Positions 37,318 through 49,333 of a stretch of DNA of 64,000 bases are shown here, in pieces. The notes under the pieces are model-generated. The model saw only the letters and a list, made by a program, of their open reading frames with translations. It was not told the DNA's origin and did not search any database. Each line of letters starts with the position of its first letter. Positions within the stretch are counted from its first letter, which is position 1. Location: positions 13,839,221 to 13,903,220 of the forward strand of contig CALNVZ010002974.1 in NCBI GenBank assembly GCA_940671915.1, given 5' to 3'. The stretch is from Paracentrotus lividus (Eukaryota > Echinodermata > Echinoidea > Camarodonta > Echinidae). Both the position numbers and the translations under genes were made by a program.

Positions 37318-40000
37318 GTTGTTGCAAATACAGAAACTATGCCCCAAACACAAAATGTTTGCAATAAATTGCTAAATTTTAAAGAACAATTCTAATTTGC
37401 TACTGATAAGTCATTTGAGCAAAATCGTATGCAACAATGATCTTGATTCTCATTGCATTGCATTGTATTACAGAGCCCAGGCGGTATGAAAAACAAAAGC
37501 GACAAAAAAATTAATCTTGATATCCTTATTTATCAGAATTTATTTTCCCATCTTAAACAAGCTAGAGATTACCTCGTAAAAGATACCGTATAGCTCTCTC
37601 TCTCTCTCTCTCTCTCTCTTAGTATGGTAATGAGATGATATCACGACAGTGAAGATCATTGGAATAATCCAATCAGAAGTTAATTAGTGAAACAGATCTT
37701 GAAATCATTGCCATGGATATTAATCGTGACAGTGAACGACTGCAGAAATCATTGCAAATTCCAGCGTTAAATGGTTTCCCTTGCTTTAAAAGTGTGAAAG
37801 AAATTACAGCTTTAATAAATATTTCTTGCTTTCTTAATTTGTTCCTCCCACCCTCTACCTTTAGATGGAATAGGGATAAGCTTGTGAGTATAATTATTAT
37901 CTTTAAATGAATCAAGCAAACACTCACTTCAGTTTCTACCCAGAATGAATTAGATCGTCAGAAGATTAAACAGTTCTGACAGCAGGTAAATATCTGTTTC
38001 ATAAATAATCTGACCTACTTCTAGTTGCGCCTTTTCATATATCATTTCTTTTTTCTTTCTTTCTTTTTTTTTTTGCATCCTCATTCGCAGTTTGAATTGA
38101 AAATAAAAAATATGAAAAGATGCAATTAATTTATCTATATGAAATAATATTTGCATTCTACTTAGCAATACACCATAAAAACTATTTTATACTTCATTGA
38201 TATACAATGCTGCCTTTTAAAACAAGACGCAGCGGTGTTAAGTTAAACCTTTATATTGGCCGGAAATTGCCAAAATATGGGTGGGTGTGTTTTTATGTAG
38301 TTAATATATTGACATTGCCTGATCTAACACCAGGAAAAGAATGGAATTAAAGAATGACCGCATCAGATGATGCTTCGAGTTGAGAAACTTTATGTCTGAA
38401 ATATAGAGATGATGTGAAAAGCCCTTGTGGGTAAGACAAGTCTGATTTCCCTGTTCCTCTGGCCAAGCGCATGCACCGTTCACAAATTACTGTGTCACAT
38501 GTTGGGATAATGACACACATGAACACGCTAGTAAACCCACAAGCCGACCGAACGTACCGAGAAACAAGGAACCGAACCTAATCCAGTGTGTGCACAAGGG
38601 CGACGTTAGAAAATGAGATTTAGCAGCGGGGGCACGGAGAGGAGAAGACATGAGAAAGATGATGCTTCTACTATGCATACAAGTCTACATCACCTAGCAA
38701 ACCAACGGCGATCGAACGGAACGTTCATGGAGCTACATCCTCGGCGACGCTAACTTCCCATCACCGCGCACATCAATTTCATGCATAATTGATGCGAAAA
38801 CTGGGGTAGGAATAATGTCTGGTGATCCATTGAAAGCGGTTGACGTATGCATCATAATTATAAATTCATGGCAAAGAAATTCCGGTTTATCCCTCCAAAA
38901 TTCAGTCATCATCCTTTTCATTGATCAGAAAACATTCTCATCTCCCAAAGAGGAAACTACAGCAGGTAGGATGATGCATTCAGGAGGATTTAGCAAAAAG
39001 AAGGTAAAGAGAGAAAAAGGACAGCTAGGTAAAGTCATTAAAAATTCATACAAAAATATCTTGTATGATTATTAATTCAATGCGATGCATCACTCGATGG
39101 AGGAGAGATAAATACATCACACATAAGAAATATCCGGGCACGGTGATACAACGCTTTTCGTGGGAGTTAATGAACCGATCACATGGAAAATTATTCTTCT
39201 TTTTTTCCTACCAGCCCACCTATTTTTCTTGGTCAATGGCTGTGAAATTTGTGTTTGTACTGGCACATTTAATAGAAAAACAATTTCCAATAAAGCATAG
39301 AAAATAATGTATATCATGCATTGGCCGAGCTTCATACTACATTAATTATTCTCCAGCCTCCTGCCCCAGTTGTGCATCAGGGTGAATGAAATTTCATAAA
39401 TTATCAAAAAGAATGCTTTCTATGTTTTTTGCTATTAAATTGCACATAAATCCTCCACTGCTATTTTTTACTTTCATGTTATGGCACATAGCTACTTCTC
39501 TCAACATTGAATCAATTTGCATTTTTTTTCATATAAATTTCCAGTCTAAAGAAGTTAAAAAATAGCTTTTTCTGTTGGGAAGCCTATAATAAAAAAAGAT
39601 GTTTACTTGTACAATTTTACTCGGAGCTCAACGTCATTATTCAGTCAGCAGACCATCACATACCATAAAAATTTTAAAGCAAAACATAATTTTATATATG
39701 CAAAACTCCTCAATCTTTCTATTGAGACTCCTTTCTTTTCTATATTTGCTCCAAAAAGGAAAGAGATGCGCAGATTTGTTTCGTGTTTCCTGGCATTTCC
39801 AACATTCAAGGTTTTTTTTTCCCCATCTCGTTCTCCATCCCTGTGGTAGCTATGTTACAGTAGTTCCACAGCACAAAACATTTATAAAGTTCATGTGAAT
39901 AAAACAAGACCCTTTCTATGATCTATTTCCTCTCATTTTGTCTCTATGTCATGGCTCTCGGCTATAGACACGTTTCTTGTCTATAATACACAATATCTCT
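37318..40000. other. AT-rich DNA with a (CT)n tract and a GC-richer patch, no gene recognised
   Basis: A (CT)n tract lies at about 37593-37619. The stretch 38465-38790 is less AT-rich, with ACCGAACGTACCGAG and GGAACGGAACGTTC-like words, and has only motif-less frames. It could be a conserved non-coding block. Frames at 38815-39075, 39065-39307 and 39599-39898 show no motif. Confidence 0.4.
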
Positions 40001-40082
40001 CTTTTTCTTTTCTTTTTTCCCCACTTGACTCCCCCCATCTTTCTCTCTCTCTCTCCCCCTCCCCCTCTCTCTCTCTCTGTTT
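40001..40082 (+). repeat. CT-rich tract
   Basis: CTTTTTC words lead into CTCTCTCTCTCTCCCCCTCCCC and a second CTCTCTCT block. Confidence 0.8.
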
Positions 40083-40358
40083 CAGTAATGTCAATTTTCC
40101 TTTCAGTTTCTTTGGATAGAAAATAAAGGTAAAACAGCTCAGTTTAACAGACAACCATGTGACCCTTCTTATGTATTGACTACCAAAGTTTGTTCATGCA
40201 TGTGTGCTTACTTTATCAATATCTTTAACACCTTTTAAACTTGAATTTCTGTACAAGATAGCACCTTGTTGATAATAAGGCATGGATCCAGCATAGGTTC
40301 TTACAAAGAATTCCATCTGCCCAATTGTCTTGGGACAATATCAATTATATTATGATTG

Positions 40359-40406
40359 TAGAATTAGAATTAGAATTCTAGAATTAGAATTCTAGAATTA
40401 GAATTA
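40359..40406 (+). repeat. Short tandem of GAATTAGAATTCTA
   Basis: The 14-bp unit GAATTAGAATTCTA occurs twice, flanked by partial copies. Each unit contains the perfect palindrome TAGAATTCTA, so the tract can fold in several registers. Confidence 0.75.
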
Positions 40407-41700
40407 ATGCTGGACCTGCTGATGGTATTGACAGGATACCAACACTAATAAAAAACAGGAAACAAAATATTAAGATTAATTCTTATTTTACTCCTAGATT
40501 TTATTCCATCTGATGACCAACAAAACCCTTATTTCATTCTTTAGCGCATTGATCAGTAGCACGAAAAAAATAACATGTAAAATCCCCTATGCCACAAACT
40601 TTACAAAGCATGCATGTTGCATGATGGCGGAGGAAAAAAAAAAAAACGCCTGGAGGGAACTTCCATTAAAACCACATAAAACACACACACTGGAAAGTAG
40701 AGAAATAGGCGGGGAGGCCTGGGGGCTTTAAAATCATGTTTTCCTATTTTCATCTTTCATCCAAACGGAAACATTAACACACAAAAGACAGACCCCGACC
40801 GAGGCAAGCAAATAGTCCTCGCTACCAACCCAAAGTTTACCTACATGCGGTTTTGTCATCAATGCTAAATTAGAACGATTAACCTCACTGATCCTTGTCA
40901 CCTCCTTCGGAAAATACATCGACTGGTCTACATTCATGAACCTAAACCAACAATATTACCAGAACACATTTCCATTGTAGTGTACTATTGCATACTTTAT
41001 ATATGAAATGCAGTCATTCAGATAACCATCCTAAACAAGGGATACAGAAAATATATTTGCATAAACACTGTCCCTTACCGGACATTTTCTCTGTCAAAGA
41101 GATATATTTTAGAAATCAAAGAAATTCTTAGGTTTTGGAGACTTTGAAACCTGGATATGAAATAGTTGCCAAAATAACTATTAAAATGTTTCCATGATTT
41201 TGCATGCTGTTTTTAATTACATGGCGAGTCTGTAATCAACATATTGACATTTAACTACATTTTTGATGGATAGAGTAAAGCAATCAATATACATTGCCTT
41301 TCAACTATTAGTAATTTTAAAATACGATATTAATGATTTTAATGAGTCCTAGAAGCCTACTTCATAGCACATTACATTCTTCCTCAGGTCCAATTCACAA
41401 CTGTAAATATAACCATAGGTAAAGTGATGAATTAATTTGATATTGCCGCACATAGTAACAACATGTGACACACCAAATTCATATACCTTCGTAAAGCTGT
41501 GAACTCTCTAAACTGGCAACACTTCTCATCCGATCAAGAGTTAATCAACAAGGTTACAACGGGGGCGGACCAATTTAATTTTTTGAATGTGAATACAGCC
41601 AATGTACCACAAAGCCGATAAAATCATTGTCGCCTGAGCTGCCCCCTAAAATCATTTGCGGCATGCTTTGAAGACTGGTTAACCCTATCCGTCGTACAGT
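40407..41700. other. AT-rich DNA, no gene recognised
   Basis: Frames at 40513-40731 (plus) and 40734-40937 (minus) are short and without motifs. The 40780-40935 part is less AT-rich than its surroundings, without an obvious reason. Confidence 0.4.
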
Positions 41701-41702
41701 GC

Positions 41703-41713
41703 CTATATAAATA
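41703..41713 (+). promoter_or_regulatory. Strong TATA-box-like sequence (unassigned)
   Basis: CTATATAAATA is a near-ideal TATA box in a local context that is less AT-rich. About 60 bp downstream a 23-codon frame begins (MNERDCGIIF..., 41774-41845). No known gene or RNA follows, so this may be chance in AT-rich DNA. Confidence 0.2.
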
Positions 41714-43119
41714 TTTGTGCAAGGGGCTATACCTTTAGCAGACATTGCATCTGCTTGTCGAACAGTTCTACATGAATGAGAGGGACTGTGGCATCATTTT
41801 TGTGAACTTGATTTTCAAGAGGTATGGCGTGGGGCGGGGATAGACCATGGGGTACCTGAGCATGAAGAATGGGATCATAATTCAGGGATAGCTGGACTGG
41901 TTTTTACCCGCTTGATTAACCCTCGACACCTTTTGAGCCCACATCTTGCACGTAAAGGTCAGAGCAGCAGGACTTCTACGATACTCTTAAAGGGAAAACA
42001 GGCACAGCATGATACCTCTCAAAATGGATATCTTCTTCGCAACATTTTATGCTATTACAGCCAAAAGATCTAGACATTGAAAATATTTTTTTCTTAATAT
42101 TTTTGGTATCAACTAGCCGAATCAGAGGAGTAGATGTGTATAGATATAGTTATGCGCTCATGGAATAGAATTATCTTTCAAATTATGCCACTTTGGTTTC
42201 CCTGCACGTTTTTATGCACCTTTACGAAGCGCTAAACACCTTCTATTCTTTGGGCTTCCAGGTCTACACTACAATTTGCCAAAGCTATTAAGAAATCCTC
42301 AAACCCATTTTGGCTTACTCCTTGACCTAGAGAACCAAAAAGCGTTCTATCCTGGTCTCAATGCCTCCTTGCATAATTGCATATAAATATCTGCCCCGAA
42401 AAGACTTCCCAATCTGGCAACCACACGGCACCCACCGTAAGTTGTACAATCGATTCAGACGACACCATGTAACCAATATCCTATTTCCACTTCACCGGCC
42501 AGAAACCGTGACGAACTCCAGGACAGCCTCCCCCAGTCCCCCGCCCTAGACGACTCCCCGACTTTCACCCTCTCTACGATTCTTGCTCGGTGAGCAAAGA
42601 GCACCGTTATCTATGCTGATGAATTAGGCACAAGGCATTTGAAGACTTTCAAGACACTTTTGAGTTAAGACACTGACCTATATAACTAATATTGCTTCAG
42701 TCATAGAGGGGATTGGGACGAGCATGCATTTACATACTATTACGAGTCTTACAGCCCGGCCGCTCCATCAATGTGTAAGAAACTAAGGCCTCAAGTCTTG
42801 GATAACCATGACAGTGAAGGGAAAGAAATAGTTGAAATGTATTCCTCCCACACCGTTGCCTGTTTTTCAGTCAGTATCGCTTGAATCGTGAGTTTCTTGT
42901 TGACAATAACAAATGATGTAACTTGAGAGGCAGCAAGGAGTATAGACTCGAGTGAGAATCAGAAAGTTATAAAAGTTATCTTAAAATATAAGTTAGGCAA
43001 CTGCTCACTTAAAAATTTATATTTTGGGAACCTTCCTGAGATATCTGACCTGAAATATATCAACTTCATAAGTTTCTGTCTTTTTTCAAAAACACTTGTT
43101 GATAATATACAATATGACT
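41714..43119. other. No gene recognised; less AT-rich patch at 42200-42600
   Basis: The frame at 42361-42549 has no motif. The 42200-42600 stretch has more balanced composition and could be an old repeat or a conserved block. Confidence 0.35.
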
Positions 43120-43510
43120 GATTTCTGATGCTGTCTTTTTATCTCTCATTGCTCTCCCCTACACCCCACTTTTCTCTCCTCTCCTCTCTCCTCTCTCTCT
43201 CTCTCTCTCCCTCCCTCTTCCCTTTTATCTTTCACTCTCTCACTATTTCCTTTTTCTTTGTCTGCCCTCTTCCATTTTCACTATTGATCTTTCCCTTTTA
43301 TTTATTTCTTTTCTCTGGATCTTTCTGTCTCTCCATTATTTTTTTCTTTGTCACCACTTCTCTTTCTCTCAGCATCTCGCTCGTATCGCTATCTTTCCGA
43401 TATTCTCTCTGTCCATGTTCCTCTACCTCTCTCTATCTATCCCTCCCCCCCCCCCTCTCTCTCTCTCTCTCTTTTCTTTCTATCTTTTCTTTCTTTTCAT
43501 CTTGTTTAGT
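43120..43510 (+). repeat. Long polypyrimidine (CT/CTT)n stretch
   Basis: Almost 400 bp of C and T include (CT)n at about 43190-43210 and 43456-43472 and a C-run at 43443-43454. The 131-codon plus frame across it (43128-43523, Ser/Leu/Phe-rich) is a low-complexity artefact. Such tracts can form triplex DNA. Confidence 0.85.
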
Positions 43511-43629
43511 CCATGATCAATGACTCACCTGTTGGCCCGAGGAAGGTGATGGAGAAGCAACATTGAATTGAATCCAGGCATGGAGAAAGAGAAGAGAAAG
43601 AAGAGAAAAATAAGAAACATTTCTATTAA

Positions 43630-43760
43630 TAATTTGCACATTAATAACTCTCTAGCATGAATTATTAATTATAAATTATAGAATGCATGGTCGCATTAAA
43701 TCTGGGTAAGTTCGGTTCGGGCAAAAACACAGTATGCACAGCTAATCCCATTAGGGCTCA
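43630..43760. promoter_or_regulatory. Cluster of TAAT/ATTA homeodomain cores with a TAATCCCATTA site
   Basis: Several TAAT/ATTA cores occur at 43624-43680 (for example GAATTATTAATTATAAATTA). TAATCCCATTA lies at 43743-43753; TAAT-N3-ATTA is the spacing bound by paired-class homeodomain dimers, and TAATCC is the half-site of K50 types such as Otx and Goosecoid. AT-rich DNA contains many TAAT words by chance, so only the 43743 site is notable. Confidence 0.2.
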
Positions 43761-44462
43761 CACATTATATCTTCCCACAGATTATATTTCGAAATCAGAC
43801 CTTCCTATATCTATGTTGTATTAACAATTCCTGATTTTAGATTCAGCCATCAGGGTACAGAAAGAAACAAAGTCAATTAAAAAAAAATAAAAAATAAAAA
43901 ACCATTCCTTTGGACATTGGAAAAGGATAACAGATTTTAAAAGAATGGGTGCATTTTTCTAAAATGTCTTTGCAAAATCAAAACATTCTGAAAATACTTG
44001 CAGAAGCTAATATGCATTTTCTAAAAATTGTATTTTATTTTTTTTAACATATGATCAAGAACATATAATGTATTGAATAATGGAGGTTTATTCATATATT
44101 CTTTCAGTTTGTAAAATAAATTGTAGGCATACATTCAAATTATATATTGATCATGTCAAAAATACAATGAATATATTAATAATGCAAAGTATCACTACTT
44201 CTATAGAGCCTTTTCACAGGAATGTCTCTAATTTTGGAAATGACAAAAGTTCTTACTAATTTTACACATCACGGTTTTACATTGTATAATTTGAAAATGC
44301 ATGCCTCTCTTAACAATAAACAAAGTACAAGAATATTTACATTAAACAATGTTTTAACAGGAGAAAGTTTCCCAGTCTTTACCACCTAATTTGTCAAGTT
44401 CAACACTGTAACTCAACACTAGGAGAACATTTCATTGTTTAGGTTATAAGATTACAATATCT
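43761..44462. other. AT-rich DNA, nothing recognised
   Basis: No frame of interest and no repeat end were seen. Confidence 0.5.
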
Positions 44463-44770
44463 CATTGACAGGACTTTTGCGCCGGTGGTCGACCAGGCCA
44501 AATGCAATTTCAAGAATTCAAGACGACGACAGGGGAAGAAAGGTAAACGAAAGACTAGCCGGGACCACAAACTGACACTATTCACTCATAATGATTGATT
44601 GGCAGGAGGCCTTGATTAAACGGTCAATATTGGATAACACAACATCATCGGATATTAACTTCCACTTCTATTATTTCAAACGGGAGTCTCGGCCGCTCCA
44701 AAAGACACCACATTTGCCTTCCGTTCAAGGGGATCAGCACGTTCTTGGCTCAGGTAAAACAAAAACGTTG
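44463..44770. other. Non-repetitive, less AT-rich island, function unknown
   Basis: About 300 bp stand out from the AT-rich flanks by balanced composition and absence of simple repeats. It includes a perfect palindrome, TGGTCGACCA, at 44486-44495 and a 66-codon frame (44591-44791) without a recognised motif. A conserved non-coding element or an unrecognised exon are both possible. Confidence 0.25.
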
Positions 44771-46560
44771 TCACGCAGTGCATTGTGGTAGTGTACACCG
44801 ACCAACCTAGCTTACAGATGGTCTACATGGAATGGACTTTATTCAAAGAGTTGTACAACTTTTGTTTTGTGAAACGCTGGTTGCAGTGCTTTAAAAATGT
44901 CACCAATCGAAATAAATATCTATTTCATAGATATCTACACGTAAAAGGATGTTCTTGAACCTTTATTTGTTCAACTCGGGAGAAGTCCCTTCCATGAATA
45001 TGAGCTGTCTAGGGATACCTGAGGGAAATTAATCTGAAATGGTAGACTAGCGAGCAGGCAGGCGCAGGGGCAGAAGGGATCGTGTAAGAGGCATTTTGGC
45101 AGGTGTTGGCTGCGTTCCAACAGACGGACAGACAGGACAGAATGAGCGCCACACTAACCCAAACAGTTTCCCCTCACTGACATCGACTACAATCCTAATA
45201 GTCTACTAGGACAGTCTCCAGGTTGAAACGCAGCACGCGTTCTCGGCTCCCCACCCAATACATAACAAGGGTAGTGCGACATATGCCGTGTTTGTATGTG
45301 AGAATGTTAATAGCATTAAAGAATGTTGATAGCGCCTGAAATGGGCAAGAGGCCGAACTCTCTTTCTGAGTTTGTTACAGGAGCAGGCTTTATTGCTCAC
45401 AAATCAATGCCTCACACTTGAACCATATGAATGTCATTTCAGAATGTGTATCTATACAACAAATCAAATTTAGGAGAGCAAAAATATCTAAATAACACCG
45501 AAAAGAAATGATCCACACCATCGGAGAGAACATCCTCTCAATAATGTAACTTAACCCCAAAATTTGGCAAAAAGGCAAGAATTTGGAATATTTTTGCGGT
45601 ATGATCCAGATGTCACTCACTTCTCTACATTAAAGCCACACAAAATTATTCCTTTTTTAAAACACACATTACCACAGGCTTGTGATTATCCCAAGCCATC
45701 CCTCCTCATTGACACATAAAAGTGTGAAAACTATGGCGTTTCATTCAACTGCACCAGAAAATAAACACCGCTCCCTGTTTGCCTTCCTCATGAATATTTT
45801 TGGATAAATATGTCTGATCGTCCACTGAATAGATGGATTCCAGCATCCACGCTTCCACTGGACACAAAGGAATAGAGGTCTGAGGGGTTAAGGGTCGCTG
45901 GTAGGGAGAACAAGGAAATAGGTCAGTTTGGCAAATACTACACAATTAAACAGCGTGAGGTTTACTCTTTATGAAGTAAGCGAGGAATACTACTGTACCT
46001 TTGAAAAATGACGTCATAATTGGATTATAAACTTAATTGATTGAAGTTGATAACACACATTGACATACAAATTCTGATATTCGAAATGATCCAAAACACG
46101 TAGTAAAGCCCAATAAGCCTGTATAGATGAAGTCTTGTATCAAATGGTATATAGACGAGATAGTAAAACTACACTTTTTACCCACTATATTTTATCTTTG
46201 TATTCAACTTCCTTGATAAAACATACATATTTTCAGTGTCATGACCTCTGTTAAAGTCAAGACCATACTGGTGAAGACATTAATTCAAACAACTTTTGCA
46301 CAGAGCCAACGCCCTTATGAATAAGACTACTATGCACCAGGTGATGGTAAAAAAAAAGTCAATATGCGAGCTTGATCTACATCTACCTTTTATTTAGATG
46401 TACTTTTACACTTCTTCATCAATATTCATCTAACTCTAACCAATAATCCCTCATCTCACAATTATCTGAAAATTAGCTTTTGTTGCAATCCACCCCAATC
46501 CCTCAATTCCCATTCATAACATTTACATGCCCTGCTTTCTCAATCATCCCCTTTTCTCTC
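44771..46560. other. AT-rich DNA, no gene recognised
   Basis: Minus frames at 45206-45400, 45390-45620 and 45745-45945 lack motifs and continuity. Confidence 0.4.
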
Positions 46561-46830
46561 TTTACCCCTCTCTTTTTATCTCTATCTTCTGTTATTTTTT
46601 TCTTTTTTGCTTGAAATTTCTTTTATTCCATTCCACTTGATTGTGAATTAATTACTTGCTGTTTACTTGTCTTCCACATATTTCACAAACTCTTCTTCCC
46701 TCTCCCTCTCCCTCTCTCTACATTTTCCCCTCCCTATATCTACATTTCACACCACCCCCCCCTCCATGCTTTTGTTTTATTGACTATCACCATGTCTTCC
46801 TCTTCTAATCTCTCTTTCTCTCACTTCATC
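46561..46830 (+). repeat. Pyrimidine-rich stretch
   Basis: CTCTTTTT, CTCCCTCTCCC and CCCCCCC blocks alternate. No gene; the 63-codon plus frame at 46780-46971 starts in Ser-rich low complexity. Confidence 0.6.
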
Positions 46831-47363
46831 CTCTCTCCTGCATTAGTAGATATATCTAAATTAAGAAGTGCTAAAGCTCTTAGTGTATGTTTTGATGGCT
46901 GCAGATCCCGATTCATGAATACAAATGTATGCCACCGACAAGTTTTGGAGAAGTTAATCAATCCCCTATGACAGTAGCTTTAAGAATATTGGGGTTTATA
47001 TGCTTTATGTCACATGCAAAATCTGTATCCTTTTCTTTTTGTATTGCTTTGAGAAAGAAACAAAATAAATTTGTATGAATTATGGTAAATCCTTGGCAAG
47101 AACGTTACCGTGACAACCCAGATTAACAATATCCTAGTTCAAGTACATAATCAAACCATGTATTTCCAAAAGGTTTTTCATAATGACTCTGTTTTAGAGG
47201 ACATAGGAGGTTGAGGAGCTAACATATTATTATTTGAAAAAAAGAATATGAAGAAGTTCCCTAAAATCTAATCTAAAGCACGTCTGTTAGTACAAGATGT
47301 GAAAAAAGCAATGAAGATTGCTGGGTGGTCCAAAGTTTGTTTCAGACTCTTTTTATTTATCTT

Positions 47364-47382
47364 GTTGTTGTTGTTGTTGTTG
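47364..47382 (+). repeat. (TTG)n microsatellite
   Basis: Six GTT/TTG units lie less than 100 bp upstream of the sulfatase-like exon. Confidence 0.8.
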
Positions 47383-47459
47383 AAAGGCATAGGGGTGGGG
47401 ACTTGGTTGCCATAGAGTTTAATGATTTGATTGTATTTTAGGGTGAGGATCATAATGCC

Positions 47460-47630
47460 ATGGTGGCAACCAATCGAGATTCTCTCTGTGTCTGTGCCGG
47501 ATTTTGCAGCAAGATCGTCCTAGGAGCAGCGGTTGGCATAGCATGCATTGTATGTTCCACTAACCTAACATTGGCTCAAACTAGATCAGGACCTGCAAAT
47601 CTTCAAAAGTGGCCAAATATTCTCTTCCTT
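47460..47630 (+). CDS. First coding exon of a sulfatase-like secreted enzyme (partial gene)
   Basis: This is a 57-codon segment ending in phase 0 directly before GTAAGA, a good 5' splice donor. The start sits in GCCATGG, an ideal context; a second ATG at 47456 is out of frame. Residues 1-18 are polar/Cys-containing, 19-31 form a hydrophobic core (IVLGAAVGIACIV), and residues 36-41 (NLTLAQ) suggest signal-peptidase cleavage after A39. The end, residues 50-57 (KWPNILFL), matches the first beta-strand of type I sulfatases (PNIL/VxxLxDDxG). In that family the next residues, D-D-x-G, bind catalytic calcium and would be supplied by the next exon. A TTTTAG acceptor-like site ends at 47441 with no stop between it and the start, so the exon may begin at 47442 after a non-coding exon. 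The catalytic Cys motif (CxPSR) and the downstream exons were not found up to 64000. A pseudogene fragment or a chance match cannot be excluded. The predicted product would enter the secretory or lysosomal route. Confidence 0.6.
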
Positions 47631-48450
47631 GTAAGAATTTTCATGACATTTACATTAATGTTACTTGTGCAATAAAATGAAATGAAAGGAATTAATGCCA
47701 TTTCTGCAGAAAATGTCAGTTTGAGTATGTCGCTGACATTACAACATTCTTATAAAGAAGCTTAGATGATTTCTTTTTTTAGAGAGAGAAGTCAGCAAAT
47801 ACGACTGGTGCCTTCCATTGTCCTTGTTTTCTTTAACGACAGAAATTCAATCATTTCAGTCTGTTCACTGTCTCTCCTGCTTTACTTCATATTCTGCTCA
47901 TAAATCTAATTAATTGTGGTTGAACTCTAAAGGCACAAACATAATGTAAAACCAAATAAACAGATCTGTGCATAAAGGAAAACCCAGAACTTTACTCTTC
48001 TGCCTCTAGTCACTAAGGAAGTGGCTTTATCAAATGAATAATAAGCAACTCAGTTCTGGCTTTCCTTTTCCAAGAAACAAATCAGGGAATACTGTTAAAC
48101 TCAAATTGTGTTCCAATAAAATATTATGGCAGACATACTTCACAAAATGATAATTATTTAGAAATGCGGTGTTCACTATGCTGAATAAGACAAATGCAGA
48201 TTCAGAGCTTGGCTTTTTGAGCTGTTGTTTTCAATTTGGGCGACAAGTACACAAAAGGCTTGTAATAGACTCTCAATGTCACGATATTCCAAGTGTGAAG
48301 GTGCAGAGGGATGTTGCTGAAGTGAAAACGTGCTCGGCATGAGAAGTATGAATATAACCCTGCACCTCGGGGCAGGTTACGCTATTAATATGGATCGCCC
48401 TTCTGAATTTCTAGAAATGAAGGGGTTGCCACTTGCCACCATCACCAACT
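47631..48450. other. Probable first intron of the sulfatase-like gene; nothing else recognised
   Basis: This follows the GTAAGA donor at 47631. No acceptor followed by a D-D-x-G coding start was found. Confidence 0.35.
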
Positions 48451-48468
48451 CCCCCCCCCCCCCCCCCC
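48451..48468 (+). repeat. C18 homopolymer
   Basis: Eighteen C residues; the minus strand is a G-quadruplex-prone run and prone to assembly error. Confidence 0.8.
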
Positions 48469-48557
48469 TTCTTGAGAGGGGGAAAAAAGATGATGAAGAA
48501 AGAAAGGGGACAGAGGGAGGAAATGAAGGATGGAATAGGAGAATCATGGATGGTACA

Positions 48558-48850
48558 AGGTTAATGACTTGCATCACTTGAGTCAAGAGGCTGCATCGGA
48601 CATGGACAGACCATCCTGTTCACACTCCTATTGTTTAACGTTTCAACCTCTGCCTGAAACTATAGCAAGACATTTCTCTTAACTTGCCACCGTCCACCCA
48701 GGTGAAGTACATGGGTACCTGGTAGGAGATTTATTGATGCTTGAGTAGTACCTAATCTTGGTAGGTTAATGACCTGTAGTTTGAGCCAAGAGGCTGCCAC
48801 GGACATGGACAGATGACCCAGTTCACAAACCCTCATTATATATTTCAATT
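48558..48850 (+). repeat. Direct duplication (205-bp offset) around a GGGTACCTGG repeat core
   Basis: AGGTTAATGAC followed by GAGTCAAGAGGCTGC..CGGACATGGACAG at 48558-48610 recurs as AGGTTAATGAC..GAGCCAAGAGGCTGCCACGGACATGGACAG at 48763-48811, an offset of about 205 bp. Between them (48686-48728) lies ACCCAGGTG then ATGGGTACCTGGTAGGA, the core also present on the minus strand at 11192-11235. The layout fits a tandem or dimeric dispersed repeat. Confidence 0.6.
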
Positions 48851-49333
48851 CGTTTTACTACCCTGTTGGAGAAACCCTTAAAAGCAGGCCAGCACCCAAA
48901 ATACTCTTTAACAGGTCTGCCCAGCTTATATATCTTTTTGGAAGGGGAGGGATAGGTATTAAGGTGAGATACCATTAATATTTGTGCCCTGTAGAAAGTT
49001 TGGGGTTCAAAGTGAAATTTATGGATACTGTGTTTGTGGATTCCTAATCTATCAATATTAAATGTGTATAATATTGAACTGAATGCAAATGGAAAATGAG
49101 AGAACTGGTTTGTCCCTGTATTAACTCTATTTGACAAGAGAGAATCTAGTAGTCAACAGGTAAGAGTGGAGGGTGGAATGAAGGGTGGTCTTTCCCTTTA
49201 ATGATACCGAGGTAGGTATTGGTATCAAAGCAGTTTATACCTGCACCTTTCAGAGAAGATAGCACAATGTGAACAGATAATGGAGCAAGATGATCATGAA
49301 CCCGATCAGTGATGTAGGTCAGGTAACGCATTT
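48851..49333. other. No gene recognised
   Basis: A 104-codon minus frame at 48823-49137 has no motif and probably continues the flanking repeat. Confidence 0.35.

Noticed and set aside
41703..41845. Promoter plus small protein gene
   Set aside because: The TATA-like box is good, but the downstream 23-codon frame has no support; left as a weak site only.
43128..43523. 131-codon Ser/Leu/Phe-rich frame
   Set aside because: It is entirely encoded by a CT-rich tract; the low complexity explains the lack of stops.
47456..47524. Alternative ATG four bases upstream of the sulfatase start
   Set aside because: It is out of frame and ends at a stop after about 22 codons; the GCCATGG start gives the sulfatase-like frame.
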